Assembly (NCBI GenBank): GCA_027021335.1
Contig: JALUUO010000074.1
Span: 1 to 35,205, forward strand
DNA length: 35,205 nt
Direction: 5' to 3'
Source of the DNA: Nitrospirota bacterium
Lineage (GTDB): Bacteria > Nitrospirota > Thermodesulfovibrionia > SZUA-242
The notes below the pieces were generated by a model. The model had not been told where the DNA came from. It saw only the letters and a program-made list of their open reading frames with translations, and did not search any database. This document shows, piece by piece, positions 8,400 through 16,325 of this stretch. Within the stretch, counting starts at the first letter, position 1. Each line of letters opens with the position of its first letter. The translations under genes and the position numbers were made by a program.

Positions 8400-9719
8400 A
8401 TGAAAAAAGAAAAACTACTACGGGCTTTGGTTTCAGCCTTTTTTATCTCTATTTTTATTGTTACAAAATCTTTTGCACAGGATGATGTTGTAGCGGAAGA
8501 TGTTCAGAAAAACGCCGATTACATATGGACTTTGCTGGCTGCTTTTCTTGTCTTTTTTATGCAGGCGGGTTTTGCAATGGTTGAATCAGGTTTCACAAGA
8601 GCAAAAAACGCAGCCAATATTATCCTTAAAAATCTCATGGATTTCAGCCTGGGCTCTATTGCTTACTGGGCAATCGGATTCGGTTTGATGTTCGGTGTCT
8701 CCGAGACCGGCTGGGTCGGCACGACAGGTTTTTTTCTAAGTGATTTTAGTGTAGATAAAGATCCGTGGCTTTTTGCATTCTGGATGTTTCAGGTGGTTTT
8801 TGCAGCCACCGCCACAACCATTGTGTCCGGAGCCGTAGCAGAAAGAACAAAATTCATAGGCTATCTCGCATACAGTGTGGTTATATCAGCAATTATATAC
8901 CCTGTATTTGGAGGCTGGGCCTGGGGAAGTCTGTTTAAAGGTTCCGGCTGGCTCGAGAATTTGGGCTTCATAGACTTTGCCGGCTCTACCGTGGTTCATT
9001 CCGTGGGAGGCTGGGCCGCTCTTGCAGGAGCTATTGTACTTGGGCCAAGAATAGGAAGATTCAGAAAAAACGGCTCTCCTCTTCCCATTCCGGGCCACAA
9101 CCTTCCGCTTGCGGCTCTTGGTGTCTTTATTCTCTGGTTCGGCTGGTATGGATTCAACGCCGGCAGCACCACTGCGGCAAGCAGTGATATAGCTTTAATC
9201 GCAGTGACTACAACTTTATCGGCATCAGCAGGGGCGGCCTTTGCAATGATTACCACATGGATCAAGTTCGGCAAGCCGGATACAGCAATTAGCCTTAACG
9301 GAGCGTTGGCAGGACTCGTAGGTATTACGGCAGGATGCAGTAATATTTCTCCTTTCTTCGCAATTATTACCGGCATTGTTTCCGGGGTTCTAGTGGTTCA
9401 CGCCGATTTATTCTTCGAAAGAATAGGAATTGATGACCCTGTAGGAGCTGTTTCCGTTCATGGTGTGGCAGGTGCATGGGGAACATTAGCAGCTGGATTA
9501 TTCAACTCAGCAGATATGTTTAATATGAAAATCGTGGGAGTTCAACTTATTGGAATTAGTGCAGCGTTTCTATGGGTATTTCCTACGGCATTTATCATGT
9601 TCAAGCTTATAGATAAGACGATCGGCCTGAGAGTCTCTCCTCAGGAGGAAGTTCAAGGCCTGGATTACTCGGAGCATGGCTCTACGGCATACCCTAACTT
9701 CACAACTACTAATATTTAA
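8400..9719 (+). CDS. amt: Ammonium transporter, Amt/MEP/Rh family
   Basis: This inner-membrane ammonium channel/transporter has 439 residues from the ATG at 8400, which has an ACGGAG Shine-Dalgarno 6 nt before it. An in-frame TTG at 8394 lies inside the ribosome-site spacing and is less likely. An N-terminal signal-like segment (about 5-26) precedes about eleven helices. The pore's twin histidines are present as His200 (TVVHSVGGWAAL) and His354 (VSVHGVAGAWGT), and the family stretch GFAMVESGFTRAKN is at 57-70. The cytoplasmic tail keeps the conserved GLRVSPQEEVQGLDYSEHG. No glnK is adjacent, although amt and glnK are normally paired. Instead it sits between two multihaem cytochrome genes, which suggests a role tied to respiratory nitrogen chemistry rather than only nitrogen starvation. 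Confidence 0.95.
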   Translation: MKKEKLLRALVSAFFISIFIVTKSFAQDDVVAEDVQKNADYIWTLLAAFLVFFMQAGFAMVESGFTRAKNAANIILKNLMDFSLGSIAYWAIGFGLMFGVSETGWVGTTGFFLSDFSVDKDPWLFAFWMFQVVFAATATTIVSGAVAERTKFIGYLAYSVVISAIIYPVFGGWAWGSLFKGSGWLENLGFIDFAGSTVVHSVGGWAALAGAIVLGPRIGRFRKNGSPLPIPGHNLPLAALGVFILWFGWYGFNAGSTTAASSDIALIAVTTTLSASAGAAFAMITTWIKFGKPDTAISLNGALAGLVGITAGCSNISPFFAIITGIVSGVLVVHADLFFERIGIDDPVGAVSVHGVAGAWGTLAAGLFNSADMFNMKIVGVQLIGISAAFLWVFPTAFIMFKLIDKTIGLRVSPQEEVQGLDYSEHGSTAYPNFTTTNI

Positions 9720-9753
9720 ATTTACTTAAAATCAAAAGAAGAGGTTTACACCG

Positions 9754-10551
9754 ATGAAAGCTGGAATACTAGACAGGCTCAGGTCTTTCATTAGCAGGCT
9801 GGGCTCTAGTCCTGACGAAGATATACTTAAAGGAAAGCAGCTAAAAGAAAATCCGGGCGATAAGACCGCCGAAGCTTCGCCTAAAACACCTGGGCCTGGG
9901 AAAGAAGCCTTTTTGGTTGGAGCTTTGAAGGAATCTATAAGTAAGGTATCCGGCAGCCCGGAAAAAGGAGCGGAAAACGCTGAAAAAGGCTTTAAAGGCC
10001 GAACCCTTGAAACCTTGGGTGCAAAGGCCGTGGATGCAGATGAGAAAGTTCTGCGGTTTTCGAACAAAAGGCTGGTGCTTATAACTTCCATAGTAGTTGT
10101 GACTGTTATAGTTGTTTTTTACAGTTTTACAGTCTGGTCCGTCGGCTACACGTCTTCTGCGGAGTTTTGCACCGGTTGCCACGAAATGATGGAATCTTAC
10201 CAGGCGTGGAAGACATCGTCTCATTATAAAAATGAGTCCGGTGTGGTAGCAACTTGTGCAGACTGTCACCTGCCGACTGATATGATATCTAAAATCAAGG
10301 TGAAAATCATAACAGGTTCCAGGGATTCGTTCGTCCACTACCTAGGGGACCCGGAAAGCCTTGATTTCAAAGAACTGGCAATAAAGGCGAGAGAGAATAT
10401 CAGCGATGCATCATGTGTTCAGTGCCACAAAAACCCATTTCCTGCGCATCTAAGCAAAGGTGGTTTTATAGCGCACAGGGCTTTGCAAAGAGGGGCTGAA
10501 AAAAAGTGTGTCGACTGTCATAAAAACCTTGTACACACCAGAGATTCCTGA
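9754..10551 (+). CDS. Tetraheme membrane cytochrome c, NapC/NirT/NrfH family, with long N-terminal extension
   Basis: This is probably the quinol-oxidising electron donor to the Hao-type enzyme. It has 265 residues, with a single membrane helix (about 106-127) and four CxxCH haem sites at 139, 168, 221 and 252. The first site continues as CHEMM, resembling the CHxM haem-1 ligand pattern of NrfH. NrfH and NapC proteins normally start almost directly with the helix. Here about 105 residues precede it, predicted cytoplasmic, rich in Lys, Glu, Gly and Pro, and without a recognised domain. The start ATG has a GAAGAGG Shine-Dalgarno and no better start lies near the helix. It lies 34 nt after amt and is followed by a strong terminator, closing a three-gene unit. 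Confidence 0.88.
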   Translation: MKAGILDRLRSFISRLGSSPDEDILKGKQLKENPGDKTAEASPKTPGPGKEAFLVGALKESISKVSGSPEKGAENAEKGFKGRTLETLGAKAVDADEKVLRFSNKRLVLITSIVVVTVIVVFYSFTVWSVGYTSSAEFCTGCHEMMESYQAWKTSSHYKNESGVVATCADCHLPTDMISKIKVKIITGSRDSFVHYLGDPESLDFKELAIKARENISDASCVQCHKNPFPAHLSKGGFIAHRALQRGAEKKCVDCHKNLVHTRDS

Positions 10552-10553
10552 TT

Positions 10554-10585
10554 AATAAACGGCAGGCATATGCCTGCCGTTTATT
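10554..10585 (+). terminator. Strong intrinsic terminator after the hao-amt-cytochrome unit
   Basis: The arms AATAAACGGCAGGC and GCCTGCCGTTTATT are exact complements (14 bp) around the loop ATAT, followed by TTGTCTT. The AT-rich outer pairs give a T-rich trail on both strands. It separates the nitrogen module from greA. Confidence 0.85.
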
Positions 10586-10617
10586 TGTCTTACCGGAAGT
10601 TACCTGCATCCCTCCAT

Positions 10618-10646
10618 TTGGCCTGAGTTTTAATTTGTGCTATATT
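10618..10646 (+). promoter_or_regulatory. Candidate sigma-70 promoter for the greA-pyrKD operon
   Basis: TTGGCC (10618-10623, 4/6 match) and TATATT (10641-10646, 5/6 match) are 17 bp apart. This places the start about 20-25 nt upstream of the greA ATG and just downstream of the preceding terminator. Position supports it; no experimental evidence is available. Confidence 0.5.
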
Positions 10647-10675
10647 ATGAAACTATCAACTTCGAGGTAACTAAG

Positions 10676-11149
10676 ATGCAAAAAATACCAATGACCCCGT
10701 CAGGGTACAAAAAGCTTGAGGAAGAGCTGGAAAACCTGCTTAAGGTTGAGCGGCCAAAAAATATAAATGATATAGCCGAGGCCCGTGCTCATGGAGACCT
10801 TTCGGAAAACGCAGAGTATCATGCGGCCAAGGAGCGGCAGTCCTTTATAGCTGGACGTATCTCGGAACTACAGGAAAAGCTCGCAATGGCCGAAGTAATT
10901 GATCCGTCACGTATTACAAGTGATAAAATCGTGTTTGGAGCTACCGTGCGTATTTGTGATCTGGATAGTGATGAGGAAAAGTGTTACATGCTGGTAGGCC
11001 CTGACGAAGGTGATGTGAAAAACGGCAGAATCTCAGTCACATCACCTATCGGACGAGCCTTGATAGGTAAATATGTCGGTGATGAGGTATCGGTTATGAC
11101 TCCGGCCCGAACAATGGAACTAGAAGTTCTTGATATAAAATTTGAGTAG
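10676..11149 (+). CDS. greA: Transcription elongation factor GreA
   Basis: GreA rescues backtracked RNA polymerase by stimulating transcript cleavage. The protein has 157 residues from the ATG at 10676. The frame stays open to an upstream ATG at 10637, but that start overlaps the -10 element and lacks homology, while MQKIPMTPSGYKKLEEEL is the standard GreA opening. The coiled-coil tip carries Asp41 and Glu44 in HGDLSENAEYHAAKERQ, the residues that place the catalytic Mg2+ in the polymerase channel. The C-terminal FKBP-like domain is complete. A GAGGT Shine-Dalgarno is 7 nt upstream. Its last 8 bases overlap the pyrK start. Confidence 0.96.
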   Translation: MQKIPMTPSGYKKLEEELENLLKVERPKNINDIAEARAHGDLSENAEYHAAKERQSFIAGRISELQEKLAMAEVIDPSRITSDKIVFGATVRICDLDSDEEKCYMLVGPDEGDVKNGRISVTSPIGRALIGKYVGDEVSVMTPARTMELEVLDIKFE

Positions 11150-11921
11150 ATTTTTCGAGGCTATCCTCATTGACAACATTGAGGTGGCAAAAGGCCACTT
11201 CGTGGCCACCCTGAAACCTCTCAAGGCTGTACCCGAAGCAAGGGCAGGCCAGTTTTTCATGCTGGGGCTTCGCGCAGCAGGCAACGACCCGCTTCTTAAG
11301 CGCCCTTTCAGTCTTTACCGGACAACTTCTGACGGTTTTGCACAGATACTCTACCGCGTGAAAGGAAGAGGCACCCGTATTATGTGCGGTTTGAAACCTG
11401 GAAGCACACTCGAGGTGCTGGGTCCGCTTGGAAACGGGTTTCCACCACCTGTAACAGACAAACAACCGCTGCTTGTGGGAGGCGGCCTGGGGATTGTTCC
11501 GCTGGTGGCTCTTGCCGAGTCAATAAAGCATAAAAGTCCGATGGTTTTTATAGGAGCTGGAAGCAAAGACGAAGTTTTGGCGCAGGACGTTCTTTCCGGA
11601 ACGGGCGCTCATCTGGAAATCGCCACGGAAGATGGAAGTGAAGGAAGGCCAGGCTTTGTTACCGATATACTTAAACACTTTTTAAATGCCCCCCCCTCCC
11701 CTGTTTCGTCATACGTGCTGTATGGTTGTGGTCCAAAGCAAATGCTTAAATCAGTTTCAAGTATTGCTGTTCAGCTCGGATTAGAAGGCTATGTGTCACT
11801 TGAAGAGCATATGGCCTGCGGAGTCGGAGCATGTATGGGTTGCGTTGTAAAAACACCTGCCGGCTACAGACGCGTCTGCAAAGACGGGCCGGTGTTTGCA
11901 GTAAATGAGATTGTTTTATGA
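11142..11921 (+). CDS. pyrK: Dihydroorotate dehydrogenase B, electron-transfer subunit PyrK
   Basis: This iron-sulfur flavoprotein (259 residues) passes electrons from PyrD to NAD+ in pyrimidine synthesis. The FAD motif RPFSLY is at 54-59, the nucleotide-binding GGGLGIVP at 113-120, and the [2Fe-2S] ligands are Cys226, Cys231, Cys234 and Cys246 in the PyrK pattern C-x4-C-x2-C-x11-C. The start must be the TTG at 11142: an in-frame TAA lies at 11136-11138 and no ATG or GTG follows before the conserved N-terminal domain begins. The TTG overlaps the end of greA by 8 nt, implying translational coupling. The stop overlaps the pyrD ATG in ATGA form. Confidence 0.94.
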   Translation: MSRFFEAILIDNIEVAKGHFVATLKPLKAVPEARAGQFFMLGLRAAGNDPLLKRPFSLYRTTSDGFAQILYRVKGRGTRIMCGLKPGSTLEVLGPLGNGFPPPVTDKQPLLVGGGLGIVPLVALAESIKHKSPMVFIGAGSKDEVLAQDVLSGTGAHLEIATEDGSEGRPGFVTDILKHFLNAPPSPVSSYVLYGCGPKQMLKSVSSIAVQLGLEGYVSLEEHMACGVGACMGCVVKTPAGYRRVCKDGPVFAVNEIVL

Positions 11922-12913
11922 GTTCTTCGGCTGGTAAACTTTCGGTCAAAATAGGGCCGCTTCACCTCAAAAACCCTGTAATGACAGCCTCCGGAACATT
12001 CGGTTACGGTCAGGAGTATGCAGAGTTTATCGACTTAAACAGGTTGGGCGCTCTAGTGGTAAAGGGTATATCTCTTGACCCCATGGAGGGAAATTCCGTG
12101 CCGCGTGTATTCGAGACCCCGTGCGGAATGCTTAACGCCATCGGGCTTCAGAATGTCGGCCTAAATGTTTTTCTTAAAGAAAAACTTCCATTTCTCAGGA
12201 AGTTTGACACTCCTGTTATCGTTAATGTCCTTGGCAACTCTGTTGATGACTACGTCTTATTGGTTCAACAGCTTGAGGATGCAGGGGTTGACGCGGTTGA
12301 GCTTAATGTTTCGTGTCCTAATGTGAAAAAAGGAGGAATTGTCTTTGGGGCAGACTCTGCGGTAATGGGCGGCCTGGTGGAAAAAGTCAGAAAAGCCTCC
12401 AAACTTCCAATAATTACAAAGCTTTCGCCGAATGTTACGGACATTTCCGAATTTGCATGTACAGCGGAAAATGCCGGGTCGGATGCCGTATCCCTTATAA
12501 ACACAATTTTAGGTCTTTGTATCGATATACAGACGCGTAAACCCCGACTGTCGAATATTACCGGCGGACTGTCAGGCCCGGCTATCAGGCCGGTTGCTGT
12601 TCGCATGGTCTGGGAGGTCTATAAAAGCGTAAACATACCGATTATCGGCATGGGAGGAATTATGAACAGCAATGACGCTTTAGAGTTTATTCTGGCAGGA
12701 GCTACCGGAGTAGCTGTGGGAACAGCCAATTTTGTTAACCCAACGGCTACGGTCGAAGTTATAGACGGTCTGGAGCAATATCTTGATGATAATAATATTG
12801 AGTCTGTGTCCCGGATTGTTGGAGGCATGATTGTAAAGGACCTAAAGCCGGAAAATAAGCTCGAAAATAAAAATGTTTGCGAGGTGAAGCCATTTCAACG
12901 CAACCCATTATAA
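11918..12913 (+). CDS. pyrD: Dihydroorotate dehydrogenase B, catalytic subunit PyrD
   Basis: PyrD is the FMN enzyme oxidising dihydroorotate to orotate, class 1B (NAD-linked through PyrK). It has 331 residues. The FMN-barrel opening NPVMTASGTFGYG is at about 19-31, and the catalytic base Cys133 lies in LNVSCPNVKKGG, typical of class 1 enzymes. Phosphate-binding GMGGIM and AGATGVAVGTA follow in the last third. The gene starts inside the pyrK stop codon. A C-terminal tail of about 25 residues (PENKLENKNVCEVKPF...) is longer than the barrel needs and overlaps the next gene by 37 nt. Confidence 0.96.
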   Translation: MSSSAGKLSVKIGPLHLKNPVMTASGTFGYGQEYAEFIDLNRLGALVVKGISLDPMEGNSVPRVFETPCGMLNAIGLQNVGLNVFLKEKLPFLRKFDTPVIVNVLGNSVDDYVLLVQQLEDAGVDAVELNVSCPNVKKGGIVFGADSAVMGGLVEKVRKASKLPIITKLSPNVTDISEFACTAENAGSDAVSLINTILGLCIDIQTRKPRLSNITGGLSGPAIRPVAVRMVWEVYKSVNIPIIGMGGIMNSNDALEFILAGATGVAVGTANFVNPTATVEVIDGLEQYLDDNNIESVSRIVGGMIVKDLKPENKLENKNVCEVKPFQRNPL

Positions 12914-13731
12914 CCCTTACAACAGATTTCGGTCTGAGAGGTTCCTTTGTCAGCGCAATGAAGGGTGTTATTCTCAGAATTAATTTGAATGCTCTAATAG
13001 TCGATATAACCCACGAAATAGAACCACAGAACGTCCTGGAAGCATCAAGAGTTCTTGGAGAATCATACAGGTACTTTCCGGACGGCACTATTCATATCTG
13101 CGTGGTGGACCCCGGAGTTGGTTCGTCCAGACGCCCTGTTGTTCTGCATGATGGAAAACATTACTTTGTCGGCCCGGACAATGGTGTTTTCTCGAAAGTT
13201 ATAACAGAAGCCGATCAAAGACTCCGTGGTTACCATATAACTGAAAGCAGGTACTTTCTGCCGGAAGTTTCATCAACTTTCCATGGCCGTGACGTTTTTG
13301 CTCCTGTTGCAGCATGGCTTTCAAGATGGGTTTCATGCGGCAGTTTTGGAGACCTGATTTCAGATTTTACTGTTATTCCAGAAGAAGAACCCAAGAAAAT
13401 AGATGGGGGAGTTGAGGGGAAGATAACACATACAGACCGGTTCGGAAACCTTATTACAAACATCTCAGCCGACCTTATAGAGGCAGAAAAGCATGAATTA
13501 TCAAAAGATAAGCTGGCAGTACGTGTTGAGGGAAAAGATGAGGCCTTTGACTTATACTCCTTTTACAACGAAGCAGGAGAACAGAACAAAACAGGTGCGC
13601 TGATAAACAGCGAGGGATATCTCGAGATTTTCTTCTATAGAGGAAGCGCTCAAAATAAGTTGGGGATTAATGTCGGCGCAAAGGTAACGCTCTGCTCTAA
13701 TAACTCATTTGCAAGGCAAGGGGAGGCATAA
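12877..13731 (+). CDS. SAM hydroxide adenosyltransferase (SAM hydrolase, DUF62 family)
   Basis: This is a member of the DUF62/fluorinase-chlorinase superfamily; the characterised DUF62 enzymes split S-adenosylmethionine into adenosine and methionine using water. It has 284 residues. Family motifs are ITLTTDFG (12-19), VVDPGVGSSRRP (76-87), FVGPDNGVF (97-105) and, later, ITHTDRFGNLITNI. There is no sign of the halide-specific insertion of fluorinases, as far as can be judged by eye. An in-frame TAA at 12868-12870 limits the start. TTG at 12877 is the first possible codon, while an ATT at 12892 sits behind a better GAGGTGAA Shine-Dalgarno. The gene overlaps pyrD by 37 nt, so it belongs to the greA-pyrKD operon. 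The in-vivo role is unclear. Confidence 0.88.
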   Translation: MRGEAISTQPIITLTTDFGLRGSFVSAMKGVILRINLNALIVDITHEIEPQNVLEASRVLGESYRYFPDGTIHICVVDPGVGSSRRPVVLHDGKHYFVGPDNGVFSKVITEADQRLRGYHITESRYFLPEVSSTFHGRDVFAPVAAWLSRWVSCGSFGDLISDFTVIPEEEPKKIDGGVEGKITHTDRFGNLITNISADLIEAEKHELSKDKLAVRVEGKDEAFDLYSFYNEAGEQNKTGALINSEGYLEIFFYRGSAQNKLGINVGAKVTLCSNNSFARQGEA

Positions 13732-13800
13732 CTACAGGTACAGGCATATAAAATTCCGCAAAACCAACACTATTATTGAGGCAGAGTTACCGTGAAGTTA

Positions 13801-13829
13801 TTGACACGGATAGGGCTATTTATGCTAAT
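13801..13829 (+). promoter_or_regulatory. Candidate sigma-70 promoter for the radical SAM gene
   Basis: A perfect TTGACA (13801-13806) is followed 17 bp later by GCTAAT (13824-13829, 4/6 match). The 5' leader would be about 150 nt and holds a small hairpin (13880-13896, 7-bp arms, loop GAT) of unknown meaning. Confidence 0.45.
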
Positions 13830-13982
13830 CTTCAATAATGTCTGCTTTACTATGTAAACAGGGAAAAGATGTATTACGACGGTTTTGATAAAACCGAAAC
13901 CGTACTTTCTCCTTGCCCAAAAAAACAATTTCTTACTACTTTATCCCCAAAAGCAACTTCTTATTCTTGGAGATAATATCAA

Positions 13983-15452
13983 ATGAACACGCCTGGAAAT
14001 AAAACCATAATCCTTTTTAATCCGCGAAGCATGCGGGGAATAGGAGAAGATTCCACGCCTCCTATGGCCTTGATTATGGCCTCTGTTTACATCTATCAAA
14101 AATACAACATCGTAATTGTGGATCAAAGAGTTGAAAAAAACTGGAAGTCGATGATAACTGACTTACTAAAAAACGATCCCATATGTATTGGAATTACGGC
14201 TTTAACCGGCACACAGATTAATGAAGGGGTTAATGTCTCAAAGATGGCTAATGAAAAAGGGGTGCCTGTTGTCTGGGGAGGTGTCCATGCCAGTCTTATG
14301 CCGGAACAAACCCTTCAGAATCCTTTTATAGATTATATTGTCGAGGGTGAAGGTGAACATACCTTTGCCGAACTTGTTGAAGCGCTTGCATCAAAACGCT
14401 CCACAAAGGGCATACCCGGTGTCTGGACAAAGGAAGACGGCAAGATCAGCTTTGGAGGAACACGTCCTTTTGGCAAACTTGATGATTTTCCCGAGCTTCC
14501 GTATCATCTGGTCGACTTTAAAAAATACATTCTGCCTGGTTCGTTTGGAATGACCGCTATTCTTTTTACTTCCCGAGGCTGTCCTCAGCGTTGTGAATTC
14601 TGTTTTAATCTTAAGTTCAACCTTTCACGCTGGCGTGCTTTTTCTGCTGAGCGAGTTTTTGAAGACGTTAAAAAGCTTCGTTCAAGATTTCCTGAAATTG
14701 AGCATATTCAGTTTATGGATGATAGTTTCTTCGTTGACTTGAAACGGGCTCGTCAGATTGCTGAAAAGATGATGGAGATTGATCCGCCTATAACATGGTC
14801 TGTCCTAGGAGCCCATGTTCGCAATTTATCACGAATGGATGATGAGTACTTGTCTTTTATGCAGAAAAGCAGACTTAAAGAGGTGTTAGTCGGTATTGAA
14901 TCAGGATCTCAGAGGATCATTGACCTTATACGAAAGAATTTTAAAGTTGAAGAACTCATGGAAGTCAACCGCAGGATAGGCCGTTACGGAGTTCGGACGA
15001 CATATAGTTTTGTAAGCGGATTTCCAGGAGAGACGGATGACGACATCAAGGAAACCATCAGGGTTATGTTTAAGCTGAAAAGCGATAATCCTAATATTGT
15101 TCTTGGAAATATAAAGCCATGTGTTTCTTATCCGGGAACGGCATTATATGAAAAAGCTATAAAGCTGGGCTTTAAACCTCCCGACAACCTCGAGGCTTGG
15201 AGCAAGTTTGTTTGGGGAAACTATATGAGTATGGATATCCCCTGGGTATCACGCCGGAGAAGATGGATTTTAAGCTCTTTGTATTACTATACAATCTTGA
15301 TGAACCCTGATTACATGTTTATTAGGTCCAGGCTTTTTACCTTAACATCAACGATTCTGCATCCAATTGCCGAGTGGCGTGTTAAAAACTTCAATTTTAA
15401 ATTTCCGATTGAAGCCAGAGCTATGTCTTTGGTTTATAGATTTTTTTTATAA
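13983..15452 (+). CDS. B12-binding-domain radical SAM protein
   Basis: This class B (cobalamin-dependent) radical SAM enzyme has 489 residues. The N-terminal cobalamin-binding-like Rossmann domain (about 8-145) contains the family segment VVWGGVHASLMPEQTL. The radical SAM core has the [4Fe-4S] motif C-x3-C-x2-C at Cys200, Cys204 and Cys207 (RGCPQRCEFC). The C-terminal quarter is basic and aromatic (WVSRRRRWILSSLYYYT) and might lie on the membrane. The family includes methyltransferases and ring-forming enzymes acting on lipids, tetrapyrroles and natural products; the substrate cannot be named here. The following glycosyltransferase and the flippase-like exporter suggest envelope lipid or glycan modification, by context only. 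The start ATG has TTGGAGAT as its Shine-Dalgarno. Confidence 0.85.
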   Translation: MNTPGNKTIILFNPRSMRGIGEDSTPPMALIMASVYIYQKYNIVIVDQRVEKNWKSMITDLLKNDPICIGITALTGTQINEGVNVSKMANEKGVPVVWGGVHASLMPEQTLQNPFIDYIVEGEGEHTFAELVEALASKRSTKGIPGVWTKEDGKISFGGTRPFGKLDDFPELPYHLVDFKKYILPGSFGMTAILFTSRGCPQRCEFCFNLKFNLSRWRAFSAERVFEDVKKLRSRFPEIEHIQFMDDSFFVDLKRARQIAEKMMEIDPPITWSVLGAHVRNLSRMDDEYLSFMQKSRLKEVLVGIESGSQRIIDLIRKNFKVEELMEVNRRIGRYGVRTTYSFVSGFPGETDDDIKETIRVMFKLKSDNPNIVLGNIKPCVSYPGTALYEKAIKLGFKPPDNLEAWSKFVWGNYMSMDIPWVSRRRRWILSSLYYYTILMNPDYMFIRSRLFTLTSTILHPIAEWRVKNFNFKFPIEARAMSLVYRFFL

Positions 15453-15519
15453 TCTTTTTATAAACCGCAAAATGTATTTATTTGTGTGAAAACAAACACT
15501 GAAAAACCAGGAACGGGCA

Positions 15520-16290
15520 ATGTTAAACGGAAAGAAAATAATCGTTGTTTTACCGGCTTATAATGCTGAAAAAACTCTCGAAAAAACTTATTTAGAGATA
15601 CCTAAAGATATTGTTGATGACGTCATTCTGGTGGACGATAACTCCGCCGATGGAACTATTAAGACGGCCCAGGAGCTGGGCATTACAACAATAGTTCACG
15701 ATAAAAATTTAGGTTATGGGGCAAATCAAAAAACATGCTACAAAGAGGCGTTGCAGCGTGGAGCAGATATTGTCGTAATGCTGCATCCTGATTATCAGTA
15801 TCCACCTAAGCTGGTAACTGCTATGGCTGCACTGATTACATCTGAAATGTTTGATGTCGTCTTGGGATCAAGAATACTGGGAGGCTATGCACTTAAGGGA
15901 GGCATGCCATTATATAAATATATCTCTAATCTTTTTTTAACAACTTTTGAGAACTTTTTTACCAAACAGAAATTATCTGAGTATCATACAGGATACAGGG
16001 CGTTTTCAAGAGATGTTTTGTTGAGTATTCCTCTTCTTGAAAACTCTGATGATTTCATTTTTGACAACCAGGTTTTAACACAAGCGTTTTATTTTAATTA
16101 CCGTGTCGGAGAAATAACAGCAATATGTAATTACAATAAAGACTGTTCATCAATAGGCATAAAACGCAGTATTATTTACGGTTGGGGAGTAATAAAAAAT
16201 ACTATAAAATATGTTCAACAAAAGATGGGGATAAAACAGTATAAGATTTTTGATGGTGAAAAAGGAGAAAAAATACAGATCTCAAATTAG
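15520..16290 (+). CDS. Family 2 glycosyltransferase (polyprenyl-phosphate sugar type)
   Basis: This GT-A fold glycosyltransferase of 256 residues resembles dolichyl/polyprenyl-phosphate mannose or glucose synthases. Visible motifs are the nucleotide-binding opening VVLPAYNAEKTL (9-20), VDDNSADGT (38-46), DKNLGYGANQ (61-70), and HPDYQYPP (89-96) in the place of the metal-binding DxD. No C-terminal membrane helices are seen, unlike GtrB types. It follows the radical SAM gene by 67 nt and runs in the same direction, probably one transcript. The donor and acceptor are unknown. Confidence 0.85.
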   Translation: MLNGKKIIVVLPAYNAEKTLEKTYLEIPKDIVDDVILVDDNSADGTIKTAQELGITTIVHDKNLGYGANQKTCYKEALQRGADIVVMLHPDYQYPPKLVTAMAALITSEMFDVVLGSRILGGYALKGGMPLYKYISNLFLTTFENFFTKQKLSEYHTGYRAFSRDVLLSIPLLENSDDFIFDNQVLTQAFYFNYRVGEITAICNYNKDCSSIGIKRSIIYGWGVIKNTIKYVQQKMGIKQYKIFDGEKGEKIQISN

Positions 16291-16303
16291 TAAAAGTAAA
16301 ACC

Positions 16304-16321
16304 ATTTTTGAGCTTAAAAAA
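16304..16321. terminator. AT-rich hairpin between convergent genes (weak)
   Basis: ATTTTT and AAAAAT form a six-pair AT stem in the 35-nt gap between the glycosyltransferase and the opposing ABC exporter gene. With no GC core it would be a weak bidirectional terminator at best. Confidence 0.25.
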
Positions 16322-16325
16322 TTCC

